Part shown: positions 33,018-45,249 of the stretch, one piece after another | Position numbering within the stretch: position 1 is the first letter of the stretch | Layout: each line of letters opens with the position of its first letter | NCBI GenBank assembly: GCA_037044905.1 | Contig: JBAOKB010000118.1 | Location: forward strand, 310,001-374,000 | Direction of reading: 5' to 3' | Length of the DNA: 64,000 nucleotides | From: Hortaea werneckii | Taxonomy: Eukaryota > Ascomycota > Dothideomycetes > Mycosphaerellales > Teratosphaeriaceae | Notes under the pieces: generated by a model | The model's input: the letters and a program-made list of their open reading frames with translations, nothing else | What the model was told of the DNA's origin: nothing | Databases searched by the model: none | Program-made: the position numbers and the translations under genes

Positions 33018-34831
33018 ATGATAACACCCAACCTTAGCCTAGACATCTCATTCTTCTTCATTGCCATTTTCGTCTACCTCCTAGCCCGCGCCATCTGGCA
33101 AGATCCTGAGATCAGGTTGGCACTAAAGCGAATCTATAGAAACAGTAAACAGAAAGCCGTGCCCGTCTACCGCCTTTTGGCTTGGACAGAGGAGATCATG
33201 AGGAGATTCTTTGATAAGGCGAAGTCTTTTGTTGACGATAATGACTTTCCAGGCAAAGACCAGGCCTCCAATTCATTTCTCAACAGCAGCAACAACACGG
33301 CGGCGGCGGCGGTGGCCAGCAACCCTTACAACCTGGGCAGCCCCGGCTGGAGGTACAACCACCGTCTCCAGCAGACGTGACGCGCTACCGCTATCACCAT
33401 GGCGCAAACTTCGGCTCCCTGTTCATCCTCGAGCGCTGGCTCTGCGGGCACATGTTCCCGGAGGGCTCGGAGGGCTCTTCAGAGCGAGCAGCCGTGAAAG
33501 CTTGGGTGAAGAAGGAAGGCATGGACGCCACCAGGGAGAGGTTCGAGAAGCACTGGAACGAGTGGATTAGGGATTCGGACCTTCAATGGCTGCGCGACAA
33601 CAGGTGCACCACTATCCGCCTGCCGATTGGCTATTTCACGCTTGGACCGGCCTACTGCAAAGACACGGCTTTTGAGAAGTATAGCGCTGTGTACGAGAAT
33701 GCTTGGGAAGCGGTCAAGAAGCTGATCCATAGATGCCACTCTCACGGCATTGGTGTGGTGATTGATCTACACGGCCTGCCAGGTGGCGCGAACGCGCAAG
33801 ACCACTCTGGAACTAACAGTGGCAAGGCGGAGTTCTGGTCGACACGCTCTTATCGCGAACTTGGCACTCGCTGCCTTTGCTTCATCGCGCATCAGAGTCG
33901 CAACATGGAAGGTGTCGCTGGCCTGCAGATCATCAACGAGGCCGAGTGGGATGCTAAGGGCATGTACGACTGGTACGATTCTGCAATTGCTGAGATCTCC
34001 AAGGTCGATCCGACTATGCCTGTGTACGTGAGCGACGCATGGGATCTCAACAGGTGCCTCGAGTGGAGCCAAAAGAAGAACAGTCCGAGAAACGCTCCTG
34101 GATGTCCGGTAGTGGTCGATACGCATTACTACTGGTGCTTCTCCGACGCCGACAAGCAAAAGACGCCTCAGCAGATCAGCCAGGAGGTATGGCATAAGAT
34201 GGGACCACTCGACGGCAAAGCTGGCTCGGTCATCGACAAGGGTGCTGCGCAGGTCATCGTAGGCGAGTACTCTTGCGTCCTTTCCGACCCGACATGGGAG
34301 AACGGTGGAGGGAAGAACGACGACCTAGTCCGACAATTCGGCAATGCCGAATCTGGCCGGTTCCAGCAAAAAGCAGGCGGCACGTTCTTCTGGACTTACA
34401 GGATGGACTGGATGGACGGGGGCGAATGGGGGTTCAAGCAGATGACTGACTGCCATGCCATTGTACCGCCGCAGGCCTTGACCGTCCACGATGTCAACGA
34501 GCGGATCCAACACGCTCAGCAGGGCATGGAGCAAGCGAAGCACGCTGCTTTCAGTAACCATGCCGGCTACTGGGATAGTCAGGGTGGGCACTATGAGCAT
34601 CAGCGATTCGCAGACGGCTGGGACATTGGCTTCCACGATGCGATGAGCTTCTTTGGCATGCGCGGTCAGCAGAGTGGAGGCCATCTAGGCGGTGGTGACA
34701 AGATCGGCATGCTCGACATTTGGGTGCTGAAGCGCATGCGAGAGAGCGGACAAGGCGGTGGTTTTGTTTGGGAGTGGGAGCAAGGTTTCCGACAAGGCGT
34801 CAGTGGATTCTGCCATTTAGCAGGCATCTGA
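33018..34831 (+). CDS. Glycoside hydrolase family 5, glucan beta-1,3-glucosidase-like, one frameshift
   Basis: Hydrolyses beta-glucans, most likely beta-1,3 in cell-wall turnover. The core starts RYRYHHGANFGSLFILERWL. It has the GH5 acid/base motif GLQIINEAEWD (Asn-Glu), the nucleophile Glu in VIVGEYSCVLSD, and LHGLPGGANAQDHSG. Two starts are possible. The ATG at 33018 gives about 604 aa with an N-terminal membrane anchor (ISFFFIAIFVYLLARAI). The ATG at 33198 (MRRFFDKAKSFVDD) gives 544 aa and resembles related intracellular forms. A Gln/Gly/Pro-rich linker follows. The frame breaks in an A run (33255-33257); one extra A joins the N-terminus to the Gln-rich linker and the catalytic domain. The ATG-free core frame would otherwise seem to start at a GTG. 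Confidence 0.8.
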
Positions 34832-35511
34832 GGAGAAGTGGAACAGTTGCCAGTAGAATTTTGACTTGTGGCTGGGCGTTGGTTTCTTGCTCTTGCCTGG
34901 CACGATAGATCTCATGCACAACCCGGAGGCTGCGTGGTAGCCTAGAACATGTGTATAACGAGGCAGTACTCATTGCACATAAGCTCGTGCTAAGCATATT
35001 CGTGCTGTGAACCCTACCCGAAGCTCGAAAAATGGGGTACTGCCACCAGCATCATCCTGCTCGAGTCTCCTACGCGGTGTAACTTCCTCTTTGACTGAGT
35101 ATCAAATAATAATAAGGCGCAACCCTGAATAACCCTAGTGCAGTCGTAAAGCCACATCCTCGGCACGTAAGACAGTTGCATAAGCCCAACGCGAATAGAA
35201 TCGAGAGCAAAATCGTTCCATCGAAGTGCTAGATCTATACATGTATTTACCAGCCGATCCTGCAAGAAAGGCGGCAAGATTCGTTCGCCTGCCAATCTAC
35301 GAGGGCAAGGCGTTCTGCTAAAACAACAAGGTATGCAAACGCCAGGGAGATGCAAACTCGAGCGTCCTGCTTTCAGGAGCAGAAACCCATCTACAAGAAA
35401 AGAAGGGATGAAACAAGAACGCTCCGATCCCGGGGAGCTTGCTCTTCTCAAAGACTGCCACACGACGGTTCCGATGATTTATTTCCCACGACAACGACGA
35501 CGAGGATGATC
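34832..35511. other. Intergenic, convergent 3' flanks
   Basis: About 0.7 kb between convergent genes. Nothing recognised. Confidence 0.5.
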
Positions 35512-37636
35512 TTAGCCAAAAGGCGATCCGCCGAAACCGCCAGGGAACCCTCTCGCACCACCCGGTCCGCCGCCCGAGAATCTGAATCCGCCGCCACCGC
35601 CGCCCATACCACCGCCCATACCGCCGCCCATACCGCCTCCGAACATCTGCATGAGGATCTCCGGGTCGATCTGCATGCCTCCGCCCATACCCCCACCGCC
35701 GAAACCACCTCCGCCACCGAACTGCTCGGACGGGTCCATAAGGTCGATGCCGCTGTCATACCGCTCTCGCCTCTGCGGATCGATAAGGGTCTCGTGCGCT
35801 TCCTGGATATCCTTGAACTTCTCCTCCGCCTCCGCGTTGCCTGGGTTTTTATCCGGATGGAAGATGACCGCCTTCTTGCGGTACGCCTTCTTGATTTCCT
35901 GCTCGCCCGCATCCTTGTCGATGCCGAGGAGCGCGTAGTAGTCCTTCCGCTGGGACTTCTTGAGCTCCAGCTCAGCGTTCTTGATGTCCTTGGCGATGTT
36001 TGGCTCCTCTGGGTTAGCTTCTTGCACGGATTTGTAGGCGCGCACAGCTTCTTCCCAGTTCCCTGATTCGCCTAGTGCTTTCGCCCGGGTCTTTTTGGGT
36101 TTGGTGTATGAAGGGTCGAGTTTGACGGCCTGGTCGCAGTCTGCGATGGCCTCGTCCCATTTCTTGAGCTTCAGGTAACACATAGCGCGGTTGTTGAGGA
36201 TCTTGGAGTTTGTGCCCTTGTTGCCAGGGTCAATGTCGAGTGCAGAGGTGTATGTGTCGACCGCTGGCTGATAGCGGCCAGATTTGAAATGCGAGTTGCC
36301 TTCTCCTTCGTACGGTCCAACTTCTGTACCATGCGGAGATACTTGATCGCGTCCTTGAAGTCTGGATCACAGGAGAGAGCTTGGCGGAAATGCTGAATCG
36401 CCTTTTCGTTCTCGCCTTGCCCGTAGAGTGACCTTCCTCTTAGAACCAAGGCTTCAGGGTCTGCGGAATTCTGTCGGAGCAAGTCCATGGCAACATTCTG
36501 TGCGCTTCCCAAGCTGTTCACATTGCTCATCTTCAAATATGCCTCACCGCGCATCAACTTCCACTTCCTCGGTTCTAACACAGTCAAACCAAGGCCTTTC
36601 GCTGCTTGATCTAGCGCGTGCAGAACCAATGACCCCGCCGTGCCTGTGACTAGACTGTCCTGCGCCTGCTCCAAGTGGTTTTCATTTGCAACGCCGGTGA
36701 CTTGTCCTTGGCTGTCGCAGGAGGTTCTATCCGGTCGTACACCCCACGCTTCTTCTGGCCTGCCAAGCGCAGTGTAGACCTTCGCCAGCCTATGCAGGAT
36801 CTTGGCAGTGTTGGGCTCGAGCTCATCGGCTGTCTTACAGTCTTCGAGGGCTTCGAGGTAGCGACCTGCGGACATGTATGCTGCTGCTCGGTTGGAGAGG
36901 AAGGTTGATGATTTCGGGTCGGCTTCGACAGCTGTATCACCTCATGTCAGCCTGGCACACTAGTGCCTCACATGCAATGTAGAAACGCACCCTTGGTGTA
37001 CTCTTCAATTGCGCGGTCATACTGCCCCGCCTTGTAGTACTTGTTCCCGCTCGCCTTGAAAGCCTCCGCATCCTGGCCATTCTGCTGAGGTTGTGGACTC
37101 GTGGGTGTTCTGTGCGGCGGCGGGACTGGCCTTTCGTCTGCATCCCCGTTCTTCTCGGCGTGTGCGCCATTGCCATTTGTCTGGGGAAAAGCACCAGGCG
37201 CGGACGCGCTTGACTCCGGCGCTGGTGTGCCGGTATCCATGGGCTCACCATCCATCGCTACTTTCTCCTGCCGGGGGCTGCCACTGCCTCCGCTCATCTT
37301 GCTGATTGCGCTCCACCGGCGCGGATCGTCAGGATGATAATTCAGCGGATGTTCCTCCTCGGTGGTGCCCTTTTTGGAGCGACTATAAGTCTTGCTGCTG
37401 CGCGGACTTTTCGATCGCTTTTCCTTGTCCTGTTCCTTTACGAAATAATTCTTACCCCGCCGATTCTTATCCTTTTCGGGGGATGACGGCGGCGAATTGA
37501 CCCGCTCACCTGGTGGCTTGAAATCCTTCGGCAATCGCGGACTGAAGGGGGGCTCTTCGGGGTCTTCTTCGCGGGACGGACGGGGGGCAGCAGACGGAGT
37601 GGAGTTCTTCTTGCTGCTGCGGTTGAAGAAGTTCAT
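35512..37636 (-). CDS. TPR and J-domain co-chaperone (DNAJC7-like), three indels
   Basis: Hsp70 co-chaperone that binds Hsp70/Hsp90 via TPRs and stimulates Hsp70 via its J domain. Exons 37636-36991 and 36931-35512; the intron is 59 bp with donor GTGCGT. It starts MNFFNRSSKKNS; an in-frame ATG lies nine codons upstream. Order: a Ser/Pro-rich low-complexity N-terminus (about 1-190), TPR arrays (EAFKASGNKYYKAGQYDRAI, AVEADPKSSTFLSNRAAAYM, ALVLRGRSLYGQGENEKAIQ, and others), J domain KDYYALLGIDKDAGEQEIKK with HPD in IFHPDKNPG, and a Gly/Met/Phe-rich tail (codons at about 35515-35720). Indels at about 36741-36750 and at the T4 run 36679-36682 compensate each other and scramble about 22 residues. 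A third near 36305 truncates the frame. Corrected length is 689 codons including stop. Confidence 0.85.
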
Positions 37637-38268
37637 CGGAAAGCGAAAGGCACTACGGCACACAGGTCAATCGTTCGCTCCCAAAAACTCAAATCCGGCA
37701 AGGATCCATGGCTCTGCCTTCCGGCTGGCTGCAGACGCTTGCTGATTGATGCCTGAGGTTAGACAGATCGAAGTTTCGAGAAGCCAACACAAGCATCTGT
37801 AGGAGTTTGGAACTGGGGCTTGCTCGCGTGCTGTGCTGTCTATAATACCTAGGTACTACCTGTACAAGGTGTACTGTCATGGCAAAGCCATAGTAGATTG
37901 CAGGACATCCAAGAGCCCTGAAACCAACACGAAATATCCAGTAAAGATGTGACATATGAAAGCCGAGTGCAATGTAGAAGTAGTCGAATGGCAGTGGAGA
38001 CTACACTATCTTACAAGAAATCTGCCATACTCCGCCCCAAACGCCTCGCCTTCATGATGATGAGTGGTGAGCTGTACAAATAAATTACCAATCCCATAAA
38101 AGGGAAACAACCGACATCCTTTTTCATCCCTCCCCTTGCTCCACGCTATGCACCCACAGTCAGGGAGGCCAGCCATCCAGGTTCGCCTGTATCCGTCCGT
38201 CTCCGCAAATGTAACCCGGCACCAATACATCACCGAGAATGTTCAAAAGCAGCTTCCTACCGCAAGGC
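37637..38268. other. Intergenic
   Basis: About 0.6 kb between tandem minus-strand genes: the promoter of the J-protein gene and 3' flank of CLU. Nothing else seen. Confidence 0.5.
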
Positions 38269-41200
38269 TTATGCCGTAGGCTTCTGCTGCCTCCTCTTCG
38301 GGTTCCTGGTGCCCTTCTTCGGCGTCGTCTGCTTGCCACCCTCGCCGTTGATGTACTTGACAATCTCGTCCAGGCTCCTCTGGTCCATGCCGCCAGGCAG
38401 CCGTTGTCTCTCGCGGCTCGCACGCCCTCAACGCTACCGCCGGCACCGGCACCCGCAGCGGCTGGGGGTGGTGGGCGCGCGCCGCCAACAGCCATGCGCT
38501 GACCCCTGCCGCCTCCTCTCATGAACAGCCTCCTGTTCTGCAGAAGGGCAGCCGTGGCCTGCTGAGCCTGCTTGGCCTGGTTGACAGCGCTATGCGTGAG
38601 AGTCTCGAGCCAGGTCTCCGCTTCCTTGGTGTTCTGGTTCTGCGGTCCAAGCTTCTCACGGAAGATGTTGTAACTCTCCTTCATCTTCTGCACAGCCTGG
38701 CGGGAGTCGTGGTCGAGGGCGAGCGACTGCGCGTACTGGAACAGCAGCGTCGCAGTGTTGATGGAGTTCTTGCCTGCGACGTCCTCGCAAATCTGGAGGG
38801 AAGACTCGAACCACATCCTGCTCTCCTTGAACTGCTTGAGCGTCTGCAGCATGACTGCGGCGTTGTTGATGGTGGTGATGGAGTCTGGGTGACGGGAGCC
38901 GTACACGAGTTTCCACAGATCCATGGCATGACGAGTGTAAGCGAGCGCGGCGCGGGTGTTGCCAGTGGCGTGCTCCATCAGACTGAGGTTGAGGTAGGCG
39001 AGGATGGTCTCGCTGTTGTCAATGCCGAGCGTCCGCTCCGACACGATGACCGCCTTCTTCGCCAACTCAACAGCCGCGTTCTTCTCATCAAGGCCGTAGT
39101 AAAGAGTGCTTAGAGCGTAGTAGACACGTGCGACCTCTGGATGCAGGATCCCGTAGATCTGCTCGTGCAAGCTCAAGCTCTCGAGGAGCAGCTCCTGACC
39201 AAGATCCTTCTGGTCCTGCTGAATGCTCATGCGGCCAGCGTCAAGGGCCTCTTCCGCCAGAATGCTTCGCGGCGAGGCTTCCTTGACAATAGGCACGATG
39301 TTGAGCACATTGTCTGCGTGGAAGGTCTGCGGCGGGAGAGTCGGCGAAGGGGTGGAAGCCTCCCTGTTAGGCGAGCGGTCGGCCTTCTTCTTCTTGCTCT
39401 TGCTCTTGCTTGAGCTGCCCTCGGGGTGCACACCGTTCGTTTGAGGGGGTGCCAAAGACTCGGAGGATGCCTTCTCTTGAAGCGACTGCGGGGCCTTAAG
39501 GCTGTCCTTGCTGAATTGGTACTCCTTGGCCTCGAGCTGGAAGCCAATCTTGAGGCAGATCTCACGCAGCATCTGCATTTCCTTGCCCTTTTGCACAAAG
39601 TTGTCTGTAAGATCATATCTGTAGCGCAGCGCAATCTGCCTCTTCAGCTCGGATCGCAGAGTTTCCGGGGTCACTTGCTCAAAGCTGAAGTCTTCACCCT
39701 GGTAGAGCTCCTTCAACTCCTCGTCGACCTCGGCGACAGGCTTGGCATTCATCTCGGTGCCTAGCAAGCAGTTCAGCAAGTGGCTGACAACGCTCTGCGC
39801 AAAGCACGGTGGGATCTGCTTCAGATAGCTGTTGCAGACATGCTTGAAGGCTCTGCCGACCATTTCCTGCTGCGACAGCTGCTTGAGAGCTTGCAGGCGC
39901 TTATCCTCTTGACCTGAGCATTTTTGTGCCATCTCACCAAGGTATCTGGCGTTGATACCACGCTTGTGCATGTCGCGGACCAGGCTCTGCCCGTCCATCG
40001 GGAAGCCAACATCGCCCTCTTGGAAATCGTGTACAAGACGCGGGATGACATCGTCAGTGAGGTAAGTGCAAACCGTGCGCACCTGCTTCTCGTCGCTCTC
40101 CCATTCCGCCTTCTCCTCTGCTGTCTGCGGCTGCTGGCCGGAGAAGACATCAGGGTTGAGGGAAAAGGAGAAGCCAGAGAGGTCGACGGACTCGGGCTGC
40201 TTGGTCTCAGTCTCACCGTCACCCTTCTCGCCCTCGCCGTTTGCCTGCGTGACCTCCTTGCTGTCGCCGCTCTTCGACTGTTCCTTGTTGGCCTTCTTTT
40301 TCTCCAGCTCTTTGGTGATGTACTCCCTCATCTTCGATATCCGGTAACTCTCGACCAGTTCTGGTCTGAGGACCGTCATCCTGTGCGGGTATCGGCCTTC
40401 GTCCTTGTCGTCCGTCGCACGGTGCTTTTCCAACCAGTGGATATCCAGCGGCGTGATGCGGTACAGGTCAAGCACGTACTTCCTGCCATCCGTACCGAGC
40501 AGACCCTTGGTCTCTACACTAGCCTCAAGCTCGTGCTTCTTGTTCTCCTTGTCCCATACTGCATGCTTCTTGACTCTCATAGCCTTGCTCAGCTCAGCAA
40601 AGGGTGCTGCGAAGCCCTCATGGGTGGCAATGACATCCTTGCCCTCGACACCACCGTAGTCGATCTGGTGCTCGCCCTCGTCGCGTTGCTTGAAGATTCC
40701 GGGGACAATGCTTGGCCAACGATGCGCTTACCCATGTAGTCGACTACGACCGTGCCCGGTGTGAACAAGCCCTTGATATCGAGCTGGTTGACGTTCCTCA
40801 CCCCTTGCACATCCTTGCCAGTAGCTACGCGAGCTGCTTCATCGCCGCCATCGCTGGCAAAAGTACCCACGCCATCTGCGCCAAAAGAGTAGAAGACGTT
40901 GCCGTATACGAAGATCTGTGCATCTCTTGCCTCGGTCGGGTTCAGGGGAGGGACTTCGCCTCGAGCAACCATGACGGCACCACGGACAGCGGTCTCGTTG
41001 TACTCAGCGAACAGCTTGCTTGTCAGCCTCTCCCGGAAAACTCGATCTTGAACACTTTCCTTAGGCAGCTCGCGCGTAGACTGGAACTCTTCGTTCCAAT
41101 CCCTTAGAGTCTCAGCATTGTCAGCGCCTGCCAGCAAGTACGGCTCCTGTGTCCGCGTCAGGTCAGGCTGGTGCTGCTGGGCTGAGCTTTGAGGGACAAG

Positions 41201-42275
41201 CCATGGTGCCGCGGGGATGCTGTTTGAGAGCTGGTATGAAGCCAGAGGGTCTCGCTGGCCGTTGTACTCTTGAAGCTTCCTAAACGCTGGGTCGAACTCC
41301 TTCGATAGCTGGCCGAGCAGGGAAATAAGAGAGTGGGCGTGGAACGCTTTCGGGGAGGTGCGTGGTGATGGGTCGAATTTGTTGTTGGTCGACTTGTTGA
41401 CGTAGAAGCCGGAGACGTGTGCGGTGATGTAGTGCTGTTCGCCCTCTAGGGTTGTGACCTGAAGGTAGAGGAGGTGGCCGCGCATACGGAGGTTGTAGGG
41501 GGGCGGATTCCAAGCCGAAAGAGAGATGGCTTTGACTGTCTTCGGAGCAGCTTCTCGTGGCTTGGCCTGGAGAGTCGTGATCGAACCGGGTGCATCCAAG
41601 TCATAGTGGGCAATCGGACTACTCTCTTCCTGTCCACCACCAGTGCTCGACAGCACTTCAACGCTATCGCAGAGACTCGTGCCGGCATCGATGCCAGATA
41701 CGTAATCAATGCGATCTCCAGAAGCACCAATCAACTCTCGCACGCGTACAACATGCATCCGTGCTTGCGCCTCAGTATACGGGTCTTCCTTCAGCACCAG
41801 CAGCGGCTCCTGCACGATGTCCTTGACCTCGGACAGCTCAATGAAGTCATTGATGCGCTCGCCCTTGTGCTCGAGGTGAAAGCAAGAATACTGGAACGTG
41901 TTGGGGGTGTCGACGATTGATTGCCGGATGTCCTGCACTTGCTCTTGCGTCGATACCATGATTTCTGTCTGGTAAGGCTCGTGTGGCAGCTTGACGGTAA
42001 GCTTGAAGACGCTCTCAGCTGGTGCCGCATCTTCACCTTCACCTTCGCCATCCTTCTTCTCGCTGTCGTTGGCAGCTCCGTTCATCAGGGAGCCATTGGC
42101 TTCGGATGCTGCATGTCCATTCGCGGCATTGTCTGTCTTCGTTTCTGCCGCTCCCTTGGAAGCTATAGGTTGTCAGAGCATGTTCCCAGATGACCCGTAA
42201 TCACAAGTCCTCCTGAACCCATCGAGCGTATTGATTTGACTTACTGTTCGACGTATCGTTACCACTTCCAGCCAT
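38269..42275 (-). CDS. CLU1: CLU (clustered mitochondria) protein, two frameshifts
   Basis: Conserved cytosolic protein needed for normal mitochondrial distribution, also described as an eIF3-associated factor and an mRNA-binding protein. Exons 42275-42245 and 42162-38269; the intron is 82 bp. With two missing bases restored (about 40708-40716 and 38400-38420) the length is 1309 codons including stop, normal for fungi. Landmarks: an acidic N-terminus; CLU-N LTVKLPHEPYQTEIMVSTQEQV (split by the quoting limit at ABOUT residue 60); the CLU domain with RDWNEEFQSTRELPK and VDYMGKRIVGQ; after the first break VPGIFKQRDEGEHQIDYGGV; TPR-like repeats (LGQELLLESLSLHEQIYGIL, YYALSTLYYGLDEKNAAVEL, GNTRAALAYTRHAMDLWKLV); and a C-terminus that returns after the second break as GGMDQRSLDEIVKYINGEGG. 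Such a conserved gene is unlikely to be a pseudogene. Confidence 0.93.
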
Positions 42276-43027
42276 TGTCCTGTCTCTTCGAACCAATCAA
42301 GTAATTAATGAATCCGTCCGTCTTGGAAAGCCGGGCCAGAAGGAGAGGAAACAAGAAGCAACAATGGCCGAATCTATAATACACGCTCGCCGGGAAGATA
42401 GGAGAATCGTACTGTACAAGTCTATAATGGCATCTACACGGAGAGTGAACAGTAAGAAGGACAAGATCGCCCAGAGTAACTTTTTACAGGTCCGAGCTCG
42501 AATACACAGGAGGCCTCCCGAGATCAGCCGAAAGCCAACAGGTCGCGTGCATCACCATCCACCTCCGAGCCGACCGCAGAAGATGGGGAAGATCTTGCCC
42601 GCCTGATCCTGGTTGCTCGCTTCCTTCCGTCCGACTACGACAACACTCCGCTTGCACGCTGCTCTTCCTGAGGCTTGTAGGCAGGCGTAGGTGTCGCTGC
42701 TACCTAGCATGGGCCTGTAGCGGCAAGCGTTTTAATGGCAATATCGCTCGCCCAACTCATGAGACAAGGTAGGTTGATCTGACACGCACGCCAAGGGGCA
42801 GGTCCGTTCCGTGAGCTTATTTCGTTGCATCGCCTTTGGCACGGGGGCGACCATCGAACGCCTGCGCTGCTGCCACGCTCACCACGCAACAACTTGCTGG
42901 GTGGCAGCAGGATTTGCCTTCGGATTGATAGCATACTACAGGTCCTCGGAATTCTACGGCATCCGTTCGCACCCCTGGAGGTATGATATCGCACCTGAAC
43001 TAATTCTTCCCTACGACATTTGGGACC
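42276..43027. other. Intergenic, divergent promoter of CLU1 and AAA gene
   Basis: About 0.75 kb. CLU1 5' flank and upstream region of a mitochondrial protein gene. No ORF supported. Confidence 0.5.
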
Positions 43028-44763
43028 ATGTCCCGTTTACATTCGTTCTCTGCCCTTCGGCTATTTCCTTCTAGGAACCTTACTCGAATTCAAAAATGTC
43101 CGGTTGCGCCTCTCCAGCTGGTTCAGCGCCATATGGTGCCGCGCCAGCACATACAGCGCCGCTTCAACTACAATGTGCCCTTTGGACCGACAGACAATAT
43201 GCCCCTCGCGCCAGACGAGCCGGATGCCAACAAGTCACCCGCCGAGGCTAAAGCCAAATCAAAGAAGGATGAGCAGGAGCCGCCCTTTAGTTGGGGACCT
43301 ACGCTCTTCAAAATGTTTGAAGCGGCACTGACGACCTTTGCTTCGGTGGCTATTCTAGGCGCTGTGGGTTACGGCTACACAGTCTACTACAAACACATGG
43401 TCCTGCAGAAAATCGAGCACGCTTTCTCGCCTGGCGACCCGGTCCTCGATTTGGCGGCTGTCGACAAGCAGCGAAAAGCGGCGGGAGGAAGCGAACTCGT
43501 CGACGATGAAGGCCACAGGCAGCATTGGGTTTTACGAGAGGAGCAGGAGTTGCTTGACGCCATTGTATCCGGTAAATTGAAGGGCCAGTACCATCTTCTT
43601 GTCGGCGAGAAGGGCACCGGCAAATCCAGCATGCTAATCGACGCGATGGCAAAGATTGACGGCGAGGGCTGTGCGATGCTTGAGGCGCATGCAGATCCGG
43701 AAATCTTCCGCATACGGCTTGGTAAGGCGCTCGACTTCGAGTTTCACGAAGACAACATCGGCTCGCTCTTCTCTATCCGGGGACCGCGTGATGCCAGCGC
43801 ATTACTAGATGTCGAGCGTGCTTTCAACAAGCTGAGAAGGTTGCCCTTAAACGCCGCGATCGGGTAGCTAAGCCTCTCATCATCATTGTCAATTCCACCC
43901 ATCTGCTCCGCGATGACGAGGCTGGCCGCGACCTCCTTGAGCTCCTACAGCAACGAGCTGAGGCTTGGGCGGCGAGCAATCTGGCCACTGTGATTTTCAA
44001 CAGCGACGACTACTGGGTCTATGAGCGCCTGAAGCAGTACGCCACCCGCATGAACATCATCCCCATTCTTGACCTCTCCAAATCCAAAGCCATCACTGCT
44101 CTTCGCAACTATCGTGTCAAATTCCGCAACGAAAATCCTTCGCCCAAAGTACTTGAACAGGTCTATGATATGGTCGGCGGCCGGCTCTCGTATCTTTCTC
44201 GCGTCGCCAAGAGTAGCGACATGCTCAAGGCCTGCAACGAGATCTGTACGATGGAACGTACGTGGTTTCTGAACAAGTGCTGGATCCTCGGTGCAGAGAT
44301 GGATGACGACGTGATGGATCAACAGAAGTACGCCTCGGCTGCTATGGTTCTGGCGAAGGCGCTCGTAGACCGCGAGAAAGAAATGGAGAAGATTTACGAT
44401 CCGGTTAAGGGCCATTTACTTCCTCAGATGCCGCTCCATGAGGCCCGGCAGGTCATGACTCGCGCGGACTTCATTCAGGACTACGATAGCATCAACGTCT
44501 TCACAATCGACAGCAATGCAATGGTGCGCGCGGACAGTGTGCCAATGATGAATGCGTTCCGCGACATCTGCAGCCGTGAAGGGTTCGACGAGCATCTTGA
44601 AGCGACGCTGGTGCGAATAGGAGATATTGAGAGCTTGGGCAGGACGAGGGAGCTCACGATCAAGGACCTGTGGGATAAAGGGCGTTACAAGGTGGAGATG
44701 GAGGATGCCAAGGGCAAAACAGCAGGCAAGTGGACTTTTGCCGTTGACAAAGGAAGAGGATAA
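43028..44763 (+). CDS. Mitochondrial AAA-type ATPase, one frameshift
   Basis: The N-terminus is Arg/Ser/Leu-rich and lacks acidic residues for about 45 residues (MSRLHSFSALRLFPSRNLTR), typical of a mitochondrial presequence. A single membrane helix follows (ALTTFASVAILGAVGYGYTV, about 95-115), then a P-loop ATPase core with Walker A LLVGEKGTGKSSMLID and Walker B-like KPLIIIVNSTHLL. A helical and winged-helix-like C-terminus completes it. It fits the fungal AAA C-terminal winged-helix family of unknown function. The frame breaks at about 43834, where one G is missing (GCTGAGAAGG). Restoring it gives 579 codons including stop and joins FNKLEKVALKRR. Substrate is unknown; inner-membrane location is inferred. 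Confidence 0.75.
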
Positions 44764-45249
44764 GGATGCTGGCGGGAAGTCTGAAATCGTGAATAAGCGA
44801 TGAGCCAGCTGAGAACCTCGGAAAAGTGTATGATACTGGCCCTTGCACGAGAGCTATCGGTTTTCTTCGCGTCATCATGCAAAATACTTCAGCGGGTGAG
44901 AGGGCGGCTTTGAATTCCCATTCTTGCGATCCTTTGTGTATGGACGACGGACTGCTGATCTCGCAAACCCTTGTGCCAAGTGCGAGCAGCAACATTGAAT
45001 TCTGGGATAAGGTCACGTAGTGAAGTCTCGCATGGCCGTTGAGAATGTCATTAAGATTCGGGCTTCGGAGAGTGCTCCGAGTGGCCGCCACCCCTCGCGG
45101 TCCGATAGAGTCTTTGCGCATTGGCGAAACTCAAAACCATTGCATCCTTCGCCATTACCAGGAATGTGATTATCGCAGGCACGTAATGCAGACGCTGTGT
45201 GTATAGCCTGAGCCCTTCAATCTCAGAATTCTGGTTCGTCAGGTGTAAA
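44764..45249. other. Intergenic
   Basis: About 0.5 kb between tandem genes; presumed promoter of the histidine kinase gene. Nothing else recognised. Confidence 0.5.

Noticed and set aside
35350..36066. 238-codon plus-strand frame with Thr/Ala/His repeats
   Set aside because: Complement of the Gly/Met-rich tail of the J-domain protein.
39924..40739. 271-codon plus-strand open frame
   Set aside because: Lies wholly antisense to CLU1 and has no independent motif; leucine-rich composition follows from the reverse complement.
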